From: Candidatus Peribacter sp. UBA2144 | Lineage (GTDB): Bacteria > Patescibacteriota > Gracilibacteria > Peribacterales > Peribacteraceae | Direction: 5' to 3' | Assembly (NCBI GenBank): GCA_002328295.1 | Contig: DCXE01000016.1 | Location: 1-22,451 of the forward strand | DNA length: 22,451 nt | Shown here: piece after piece, positions 14,748 to 20,184 of the stretch | Layout: the number at the start of each line of letters is the position of its first letter | Position numbering within the stretch: the stretch's first letter is position 1 | Made by a program: the position numbers and the translations under genes | The notes under the pieces: generated by a model | The model's input: the letters and a program-made list of their open reading frames with translations, nothing else | Told to the model about the DNA's origin: nothing | Database searches by the model: none

Positions 14748-15080
14748 CTAAATCAGCTCCGAATCAAACTTATCAATCTGATCATCCTGTGCGGCTTTGT
14801 TATTAATCTTCTTCCCGCAGATAGTGCATTCATGAATTATTACCCAGCCTTTCTTGCCAGACTGATCCAAAGAAGCAGGCCTCATTAAGCCCCCGCAAGG
14901 GGACTTGCGATCTCCCGGGCCTTCCAGATCAACATGCTTAGAAAATAAACAGTAAGGGCAATGATTTCTGTAGCTTCCTTTTTCAAGAGGCTTAACTTCC
15001 GCTTGGCAGTGTTCGCAGCTGAACGGTTCTTGACGGGCGATAAAAGGAGACAAAGGGCACAAAAGGTGTAAAGGGTTCAA
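14748..15080 (-). CDS. RNHCP-domain zinc-ribbon protein
   Basis: The core matches the RNHCP family: FSCEHCQAEV, then YRNHCPYCLFSKHVD, GDRKSPCGGLMRP and a final pair HECTICGKK. The cysteine pairs make one or two zinc-binding sites. The molecular function of the family is not established. The N-terminus is odd: residues 1-14 (MNPLHLLCPLSPFI) are the translation of a nonamer array read backwards, so the native start seems to have been overwritten by the repeat. The possible starts are TTG codons at 15080, 15062 or 15053; no ATG is available before the domain. The real protein may be shorter, or the gene may be poorly translated. Confidence 0.8.
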   Translation of the reverse strand: MNPLHLLCPLSPFIARQEPFSCEHCQAEVKPLEKGSYRNHCPYCLFSKHVDLEGPGDRKSPCGGLMRPASLDQSGKKGWVIIHECTICGKKINNKAAQDDQIDKFDSELI

Positions 15081-15529
15081 AGGGATATTATCATTTATTT
15101 GATAATACTTTTCTCAATTTTGTCAGAAGATATCCCACTTTGCCAATCTGATTATCAAGTAATTCGAATTGTTCATTTGTGATATATCCCAATCTCATAC
15201 TTAGTGACAATTGATATGAGAGTTCTTCTAAAGACCCTTCAGCGATTTCGAAGAAACGAAGACGTTCTTTATTGGATCTTCTGTAATTCCCTTCAACAAT
15301 ATTTGTGGGAATGCTAGTGGCTGCTCTTCTTATCTGAGAACAAAGTGCAAACCTCTCTTCGGTTGGAAAGTGTGGAAGTAGTTCATAGGCCTGCAGACAA
15401 AGTTTATCTGCTTCTTTCCATACAACCAAATCTTGATGGGGACGTTTTCTCATATTAAAGCGGGTGATCGTATCATGTTTGCGTCCCTTTGTCTCCTTTT
15501 TCTCTTTTGTCTCTTTTGTACCCTTTTCC
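15043..15529. mobile_element. Candidate minimal element: nonamer inverted arrays around a four-helix-bundle gene
   Basis: The left array has five units of period 9 (AAAGGAGAC, AAAGGGCAC, AAAAGGTGT, AAAGGGTTC, AAAGGGATA; 15043-15087). The right array (15485-15529: CCCTTTGTC, TCCTTTTTC, TCTTTTGTC, TCTTTTGTA, CCCTTTTCC) is the same unit inverted. Only a four-helix-bundle gene lies between. The left array replaces the N-terminus of the RNHCP gene and the right array abuts the ychF stop. The same unit occurs as solo in-frame arrays in ribD and nrdJ. Size is about 487 bp. Confidence 0.5.
15091..15453 (-). CDS. Four-helix-bundle protein, 23S rRNA intervening-sequence type
   Basis: The 120-residue product has the classic family signature: HQDLVVWKEADKLCLQAYEL near the start, FALCSQIRRAATSIPTNIVE in the middle, and FFEIAEGSLEELSYQLSLS followed by a final helix GKVGYLLTKLRKVL. 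It is an all-helical, basic-faced protein of the type that assembles as a pentamer in known structures. Its role is unknown. It is closer to the canonical family than the copy at 13586-13993 and points the opposite way. The start ATG 15453 has no ribosome site. It is enclosed by inverted nonamer arrays and lies between ychF and the RNHCP gene on the same strand. Confidence 0.92.
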   Translation of the reverse strand: MRKRPHQDLVVWKEADKLCLQAYELLPHFPTEERFALCSQIRRAATSIPTNIVEGNYRRSNKERLRFFEIAEGSLEELSYQLSLSMRLGYITNEQFELLDNQIGKVGYLLTKLRKVLSNK

Positions 15530-16623
15530 TAGACATTAAATTTAAACAAAATCACATCCCCATCCTTTACCACGTAATCCTTCCCCTCCGATCGCATCTT
15601 ACCCTTTTCTTTAGCTCTACTCTCGCCTCCAAGCTCAACAAAGTCATCGTAAGCAATAGTTTCTGCTCTTATGAATCCCTTTTCAAAGTCAGTATGAATT
15701 ACGCCTGCGGCTTGCGGGGCCAGTGCGCCTTTTGGAATCGTCCAAGCACGCGCTTCTTTAGGACCAGCTGTGAAGTATGTGATGTAACCGAGCGCGGCGT
15801 ATGCAGCGTGTATCAGACGATCAAGTCCGGATGAAGTTACGGAAAGATCATCGAGAAATTCTTTTGCCTCTTCATCAGATAGATCTTGAAGGTCTTCTTC
15901 GATCTTTGCTGAAACTGTAATCACCTCAGTATCCTCAGGAACTCCTAATTGTTCTCTAGCGTCAGCAATACTTAGAGTATGCATCTGTTCCTCGGAAACG
16001 TTAGCCGCATAAATAAGCGGTTTATCAGTCAGCAAAAAGAATGATTTAACAATCAACGCCTCCTCGTCAGTAAAATTCAAAGTTGATGCGAACAAGCTGT
16101 TGTTTAAGCATTCTTTGAGTCTTTCCAGAAGTTCAAATTCTTTCTGAACTTCTTTATTTCCTACTTTCCCTGCACTGCCCATTTTATCTATTCGGTCAGT
16201 TACAGTCTGCAGATCCTTTAAGCATAACTCAGTTTCGATAGTCTCACGGTCACGCTTGGGATCTATGCTTCCTTCCACGTGCGTGATATCAGAACTTTCA
16301 AAAAATCTGACGATGTGGCAGAGCGCGTGTACTTCTCTTATCGCGGCGAGAAATTGGTTGCCCAATCCCTCTCCTTTATGCGCACCTTTTACAAGTCCTG
16401 CAATATCCACAAATTCAACTGCGGCAGGAACTACTTTTTCGGGACTGACGATATCGGCAATCTTTTTGAGCCTTTCATCCGGAACTTCAACTATTCCGAC
16501 GTTTGGATCAATGGTACAAAAAGGGAAGTTTGAAGCATTGGCTCCGCGCGTCTTGGTAAGAGCATTAAAAAGTGTGGATTTTCCCACATTGGGCAGACCG
16601 ATGATGCCAACTTTGAGGGCCAT
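15529..16623 (-). CDS. ychF: Redox-regulated ribosome-binding ATPase YchF
   Basis: YchF/OLA1 is a universally conserved Obg-family P-loop ATPase that binds ribosomes. ATG 16623 (MALKVGIIGLPNVGKS) is the start; an in-frame ATG 12 codons upstream is not conserved. The 364-residue length is normal. Motifs: Walker A GLPNVGKS (9-16), switch region NFPFCTIDPNVG, G3 DIAGLVKGAHKGEGLGN, and the ATP-preferring variant of G4, NVSE, in place of NKxD. A helical coiled-coil insertion covers about residues 130-200, and the C-terminal TGS domain contains TYFTAGPKEARAWTI and ends ILFKFNV. It is an unremarkable, intact housekeeping gene whose two flanks are both repeat arrays. Confidence 0.97.
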   Translation of the reverse strand: MALKVGIIGLPNVGKSTLFNALTKTRGANASNFPFCTIDPNVGIVEVPDERLKKIADIVSPEKVVPAAVEFVDIAGLVKGAHKGEGLGNQFLAAIREVHALCHIVRFFESSDITHVEGSIDPKRDRETIETELCLKDLQTVTDRIDKMGSAGKVGNKEVQKEFELLERLKECLNNSLFASTLNFTDEEALIVKSFFLLTDKPLIYAANVSEEQMHTLSIADAREQLGVPEDTEVITVSAKIEEDLQDLSDEEAKEFLDDLSVTSSGLDRLIHAAYAALGYITYFTAGPKEARAWTIPKGALAPQAAGVIHTDFEKGFIRAETIAYDDFVELGGESRAKEKGKMRSEGKDYVVKDGDVILFKFNV

Positions 16624-16655
16624 TGGGGGGAGTTTGAGGTATTGGCAACTTAAAG

Positions 16656-16718
16656 GCAATTAGCAGATTGGCAATTAGCAGATTAGCTAATCTGCTAATC
16701 TGCTAATAAGCTAATTGC
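16656..16718. repeat. Octamer palindromic array between ychF and the sortase gene
   Basis: Units of about 8 nt (GCAATTAG, CAGATTGG, then AGATTAGC, TAATCTGC, TAATCTGC, TAATAAGC) run inward to a central AGATTAGCTAATCT palindrome, making a nearly uninterrupted hairpin of about 60 bases. It lies between divergent genes, so it is not placed as a terminator. The unit is unique in the window. Confidence 0.7.
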
Positions 16719-16780
16719 AGTTATCACTTCAAGTTACTTGAAACCGCCTATTTAACGCCAAATTCACGGTTCCAACCCCA

Positions 16781-16808
16781 TTGACAACTCCACTTAACAA
16801 GGTAAAAT
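16781..16808 (+). promoter_or_regulatory. Promoter of the SLH-sortase gene
   Basis: A perfect -35 TTGACA (16781-16786), a 16-bp spacer and TAAAAT (16803-16808). The ATG at 16822 lies only 13 bases after the -10, so the mRNA leader would be about 6-8 nt, in effect leaderless. This fits the absence of a Shine-Dalgarno site. Confidence 0.7.
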
Positions 16809-16821
16809 ATTGCACTAACTT

Positions 16822-18030
16822 ATGAATAGGAAGATTCAATTATTTGCTGGCCTTTTCGCGATCTTGGGATTTGCGCATATTGCATATGCCGCTGGATTTT
16901 CGGATACAGTTGGCACTCCTTATGACACCGCATTTACATACCTAAAATCGAAGGGAGTTATTCAAGGTTATGCAACAGGAGAGGGAAAGCCTAATAGTGC
17001 TCTTAACAGGGCCGAGGCTTTGAAGGTAATTGCAGGATTAAGAGTTCCCGATCGAGTGGATTGGTACAAACAGAACGTAATGCCACTTCCACTATTCTAC
17101 GATGTTCCATCAGGTGAGTGGTATACGCCCTATGTTGAAGCAGGATTTGAATCAAACATACTCACAGGTTATCCAGACAGAACATTCAGGCCTGCCAATA
17201 ATTTAAAATTTGAGGAAGCGGTTGTGATGGTTCTTCGAGCGTATGGGCTTGAGGGTGTAGCTGGAGGTGCGCAACTTTCTCCTTATATGCAGAATCGCGA
17301 CGGTGAGTGGTTCACTCCATATATAAATGATGCAATTGCAAAGAATCTGATTATGCATCAGGGAAGAATGGAGCTTGGACAAATTATTACTCGTGGAAGA
17401 TTTTTCGACTTGGTTTATCGTTTAGATAAGATTCAATCGGAAAGTGCAGTTGCCTACTCAGGCCCTGAACCGCAAGGTCCTATTGCTCCGCAGCAGAGAG
17501 TAAACGTGCCACAAAGAGTCAATCCTCAGGTTCGAGTAATATCTTCGGGCCAGTCTTCGATAACTGCCTTACCCGAGCATTCTTCCGAGAAGCATTTTGC
17601 GGTCTCTATTCCTTCTCTTGGAATAAAAGATCTGACAGTAACTCATCCGGCCGATCCTTTTACGCCTGATGGTATACTTCAGCCTCTTCAGCATGGACTT
17701 GGTCATCTGTTTAGTTATCCGGGAGCGGGAGGCAAGATTATGATATACGGACATTCTTCCAGCTACCATTGGGATGTTTCCAAATTCACCAAAATCTTCA
17801 GAACGGTAAATACCTTGGAGGTTGGGTCGAGAATATTTGTGACTTATGACGGAAAGCTACACACATACGAAGTAACAAGGCACCAGACAATTCAGGCTAG
17901 CGATACAACACCATTTCAAGATCAGGGAGGAGGGGAGGAGCTGATTCTATATACCTGTTGGCCCAGAGATTCGATTGCACAGAGGTATCTGATTCATGCA
18001 TTGCCGGTAAGCTCGGTCGCATTAAGATAA
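16822..18030 (+). CDS. SLH-domain class D/E-like sortase, secreted
   Basis: This 402-residue exported protein joins wall-binding SLH repeats to a sortase domain. A signal peptide covers 1-23 (hydrophobic LFAGLFAILGFAHIAYA, cleavage after AYA). Three SLH-like units follow: about 25-75 (FTYLKSKGVIQGYATGEGKP), about 92-142 (WYTPYVEAGFESNILTGYPD), and 153-203 (WFTPYINDAIAKNLIMHQGR). A Pro/Gln-rich linker spans 212-240. The sortase domain (255-402) has the catalytic triad His311 (YGHSS), Cys379 (LYTCW) and Arg388 (AQRYL). Sortases cut sorting motifs and attach proteins to the wall or to each other; the SLH units would hold it non-covalently at the surface. No LPxTG-type substrate is seen in the window. 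Neighbouring SLH protein 7894-10050 is a possible surface partner. Confidence 0.92.
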   Translation: MNRKIQLFAGLFAILGFAHIAYAAGFSDTVGTPYDTAFTYLKSKGVIQGYATGEGKPNSALNRAEALKVIAGLRVPDRVDWYKQNVMPLPLFYDVPSGEWYTPYVEAGFESNILTGYPDRTFRPANNLKFEEAVVMVLRAYGLEGVAGGAQLSPYMQNRDGEWFTPYINDAIAKNLIMHQGRMELGQIITRGRFFDLVYRLDKIQSESAVAYSGPEPQGPIAPQQRVNVPQRVNPQVRVISSGQSSITALPEHSSEKHFAVSIPSLGIKDLTVTHPADPFTPDGILQPLQHGLGHLFSYPGAGGKIMIYGHSSSYHWDVSKFTKIFRTVNTLEVGSRIFVTYDGKLHTYEVTRHQTIQASDTTPFQDQGGGEELILYTCWPRDSIAQRYLIHALPVSSVALR

Positions 18031-18166
18031 CAATTGACACGTCCGCCTTCGGCGGACTTTTGATAATTAACAATTAACACCTCGTTATCCAGAATAATGA
18101 AGTTGTCAATTGTTAAAAGCGAAGACTCGCAAATGCGGGATGAGCGTGTCAACTGTCAATTGTTAA
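18028..18166. repeat. Degenerate AATTGTTA repeat cluster
   Basis: ATAACAATTGACAC (18028-18041) and AATTAACAATTAACAC on the left face GTTGTCAATTGTTAAAA and GTGTCAACTGTCAATTGTTA on the right. It is another inverted set of roughly 7-8 nt units, less regular than the others. Two terminator hairpins lie in and beside it. Confidence 0.45.
18041..18061 (+). terminator. Rho-independent terminator of the sortase gene
   Basis: A seven-bp stem GTCCGCC / GGCGGAC, TTC loop and TTTT, ten bases after the stop. It lies within an area of AATTGTTAA/AACAATTGACA repeats (18028-18166) that resembles a degraded octamer inverted array. Confidence 0.85.
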
Positions 18167-18198
18167 AAACCTTACGAGGTTTTCCTCGTAAGGTTTTT
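18165..18198. terminator. Bidirectional terminator between convergent genes
   Basis: A 15-bp perfect stem AAAAACCTTACGAGG / CCTCGTAAGGTTTTT with a TTTT loop carries T-runs on both strands. It separates the plus-strand sortase gene from the minus-strand small-protein cluster ending at 18233. Confidence 0.92.
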
Positions 18199-18232
18199 AT
18201 TGACGTCTTTTCGCTAGTGCTTAAGCACGGGA

Positions 18233-18601
18233 TTAATTTACATAATTACCCGATTCGCAGCTTGCTCGGCGCTTGCCGCTTGTTCCGACGCAACCACGTA
18301 CTTCCGAGTACTTGGAATCGTCGAAGGCAGGTCGTTCGCGACCGGTGACATCATGACTCCTGTAATGGAATGCTCCGTCATTAATACCCTGGTCGAGGTT
18401 CAAGCGAAGTGCACGTGTATTGGAGTACTTTACCGCTCCACTGGGAGCAGCATGGTAGGATTCCACTGCACCAGCTTTAGCATCATTAGGATGATAGCTG
18501 CTGGCGACAACATATGCGTACTGGCTTGTTCCGGCTCCCAGAAGGGTACCGACAACGATGCCTGCGAGCACAGCGATTGAAACATTACTATTGCATTTCA
18601 T
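18233..18601 (-). CDS. Small membrane-anchored protein, tandem paralogue 1
   Basis: The start is ATG 18601 (MKCNSNVSIAVLAG), matching the start of paralogue 2; an in-frame ATG 17 codons upstream gives an unlikely extension. The 122-residue protein has one membrane helix rich in small residues (about 8-32, VSIAVLAGIVVGTLLGAGT) and then a polar, probably extracytoplasmic domain. The domain starts YHPNDAKAG and ends in a two-cysteine motif, GCVGTSGKRRASC (12 residues between the flanks, Arg before the last Cys). No known domain is recognised. It is the most diverged of four consecutive relatives (see 18764, 19236 and 19609). A minus-strand TATAAT at 18638-18643 suggests its own promoter. Confidence 0.7.
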   Translation of the reverse strand: MKCNSNVSIAVLAGIVVGTLLGAGTSQYAYVVASSYHPNDAKAGAVESYHAAPSGAVKYSNTRALRLNLDQGINDGAFHYRSHDVTGRERPAFDDSKYSEVRGCVGTSGKRRASCESGNYVN

Positions 18602-18690
18602 TGCTGTTTTGGGGAAAGGAAATAAATATTTGTATTTATTATATAATACCATAAATTAAGATAAATGGCAAGTATATAAATATATGAAAA

Positions 18691-18765
18691 GAATCAGAGG
18701 AAGCAGAGGAGTCAGAGGATAATCCTCTGATTCTTCTTACTTATCTGATTCTTCTGTTTCTTCTT
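18691..18765. repeat. Nonamer inverted-array element, GAATCAGAG family, copy 1
   Basis: The left array GAATCAGAG-GAAGCAGAG-GAGTCAGAG (18691-18717) faces an inverted right array of CTGATTCTT/CTGTTTCTT units (18724-18765). The stop codon of paralogue 2 is touched by the right end. The same unit and design occur at 20064-20183, and ATAAATGGCAA precedes both copies. Confidence 0.75.
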
Positions 18766-19165
18766 AATGAGGCACGCTTGGCCACTGCTGATAATCAATG
18801 TCGTTTTCGCGCTTCTCGACCGTGCATTTTGCATATCGAGGGCTGCCAAAAGTAAACCGATTACAGCCCTCATTCTCATCTTCTAAATTGAGTGGAGCGC
18901 TGTGTCCGGCATTTGCTGCTCTCCTGAGCCTTGCTTCTCTCTCAGAAATTTCTTTGCCAGGTACTTGGAATACGCCTGCGTCGCTACGCTCGCGAAAGAT
19001 TCCGTCTGCTGAACGTACATTAACAGAATCCTTCATAAAGTTAGGATCTGCGCCTTTAAAGGCGACTAGTTGAGCGTACTGCATGGTTCCGGCGCCGATA
19101 AGAGCACCAATGATGACACCGACTAGCGATGCTACCACGACGTTATGCTTGTTCTTGCATTTCAT
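18764..19165 (-). CDS. Small membrane-anchored protein, tandem paralogue 2
   Basis: This 133-residue protein begins MKCKNKHN, then a membrane helix (about 9-33, VVVASLVGVIIGALIGAGTM) with GxxxG-like spacing. The polar part includes GADPNFMKD just after the helix and ends with the paired cysteines of GCNRFTFGSPRYAKC. The middle is charged and probably helical (KEISEREARLRRAANAG). The layout helix - xxPN - Cys-x(11-12)-RYxKC is shared with paralogues 1, 3 and 4. A minus-strand TATTAT (19203-19208) about 40 bases upstream may be its -10. Function unknown; the cysteines might form a disulphide if the tail is outside the membrane. Confidence 0.8.
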   Translation of the reverse strand: MKCKNKHNVVVASLVGVIIGALIGAGTMQYAQLVAFKGADPNFMKDSVNVRSADGIFRERSDAGVFQVPGKEISEREARLRRAANAGHSAPLNLEDENEGCNRFTFGSPRYAKCTVEKRENDIDYQQWPSVPH

Positions 19166-19235
19166 GACTGGGACAGTTAGGAAGTAAATGTTTGTTAGGT
19201 TTATAATAGCACAAATGTGCTGTCAGAGCAACTAT

Positions 19236-19583
19236 CTACTGACTCTTGTCAGGATAAGGAAGCTTAGTTGGTTCCACTTTTTCTTCTCTCAAAAGACACT
19301 TTGTGTATCTGGGTCCAAGATGAAATTGCCTGCATCTTGCAGGTCCAAACCAGATTGAGGAAGGTTGCAGCTCAACAAAATTCTCGCGTGGAGCCATTGC
19401 TGAGGACTTAAACTTTGGATTCTCTTCATCAATCCATCTAAGGCTATCCATTCCAATTGCTTCGTCGGGTCTTACACCCATAAATGCAGAGGTAGTACTC
19501 ATTCGTACTGACATAGCTCCTATCACGACTCCAGCCATGATCCCAGCCAGAAGGGCGACTTTGGTTTGCTGATCGAAGGACAT
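19236..19583 (-). CDS. Small membrane-anchored protein, tandem paralogue 3
   Basis: The chosen start ATG 19583 (MSFDQQTKVALLAG) aligns the membrane helix with its neighbours; a longer frame from 19733 overlaps paralogue 4 and adds 50 unrelated residues. The 115-residue protein has a helix at about 8-28 (VALLAGIMAGVVIGAMSV), a segment AFMGVRPDEAIG like the AFxGxxPN of the others, and the terminal motif RCRQFHLGPRYTKC, followed by a charged tail. As in the others there is a single membrane pass and one conserved cysteine pair. No known family is recognised. Confidence 0.75.
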   Translation of the reverse strand: MSFDQQTKVALLAGIMAGVVIGAMSVRMSTTSAFMGVRPDEAIGMDSLRWIDEENPKFKSSAMAPRENFVELQPSSIWFGPARCRQFHLGPRYTKCLLREEKVEPTKLPYPDKSQ

Positions 19584-19608
19584 GATAAAGTTTGTTAAAT
19601 GATAGGTT

Positions 19609-19992
19609 TTAGTTTCTTGGAGTTTGCTGTTTCCTATATATATTTCCCTCTCTTGCTTCCACAACGCATTTTGCAAGACGTGCGTGGCTGAGTTCCCAGC
19701 AGTGTTTTGGAATACTGTTTTTGCCTCTGCCATTTCTCCAGTAATAGCTTCCTTGCTCCTGCAACCTATCTTGAATACGAGGCCAACCCTTAATTAAATC
19801 CCTCTTTTTGTGATTTTCATCATTAATATCAATATTTTGGTTTACAGGATCACCTGTTCTCGCGAAGTTGGGATCGATTCCAACGAAAGCAGTAGTCGAA
19901 GAATTAATGGATCCGACCACAGAGAGAGCTCCCACCGCAATTCCAGCAACTATTCCTAGACTTAAGCCTTTTGTGTGAATTCTGTGTTTCAT
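19609..19992 (-). CDS. Small membrane-anchored protein, tandem paralogue 4
   Basis: This 127-residue protein is the first of the four in transcription order. After a basic start (MKHRIHTKG) comes a membrane helix (about 10-28, LSLGIVAGIAVGALSVVGS), then TTAFVGIDPNFARTGD, closest to paralogue 2's AFKGADPNF. A polar helical middle follows, and the Cys motif HCWELSHARLAKC. A minus-strand TATAAT lies at 20016-20021, about 24 bases before the ATG. Between it and the ATPase gene at 20185 is the second GAATCAGAG repeat element. Confidence 0.8.
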   Translation of the reverse strand: MKHRIHTKGLSLGIVAGIAVGALSVVGSINSSTTAFVGIDPNFARTGDPVNQNIDINDENHKKRDLIKGWPRIQDRLQEQGSYYWRNGRGKNSIPKHCWELSHARLAKCVVEAREGNIYRKQQTPRN

Positions 19993-20063
19993 AGTGTTTG
20001 TTTGGAACTATCTATATTATAGCATGCAATGGAGCGGAGGACAATATGCCAATAAATGGCAAA

Positions 20064-20183
20064 GAATCAGAAGAAACAGAGGAATCAGAGGAATCAGAAG
20101 ATATTCAAATATAACTTTCCACAGGTTTGTTTACATCCACTCCTCTGAATCTTCTGATTCTTCTGCATCTTCTGTTTCCTCTT
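20064..20183. repeat. Nonamer inverted-array element, GAATCAGAG family, copy 2
   Basis: The left array GAATCAGAA-GAAACAGAG-GAATCAGAG-GAATCAGAA (20064-20099) and the inverted right array of TTCTGATTC/TTCTGCATC/TTCTGTTTC (20142-20178) are separated by about 40 unrelated bases. The right array ends in CTCTTTTTA against the stop of the ATPase gene (20185-20187). For transcription from that gene the fold lacks a terminal T-run. Confidence 0.75.
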
Positions 20184-20184
20184 T

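Noticed and set aside
13586..15453. Diversity-generating retroelement around the Avd-like four-helix-bundle genes
   Set aside because: No reverse transcriptase, template repeat or variable target protein is seen in the window.
16624..16659. 12-residue extension of YchF
   Set aside because: Not conserved in the family; MALKVGIIGLPNVGKS is the normal N-terminus.
19584..19733. 50-residue extension of paralogue 3
   Set aside because: Overlaps paralogue 4 in another frame and is absent from the other paralogues; ATG 19583 aligns the family start.
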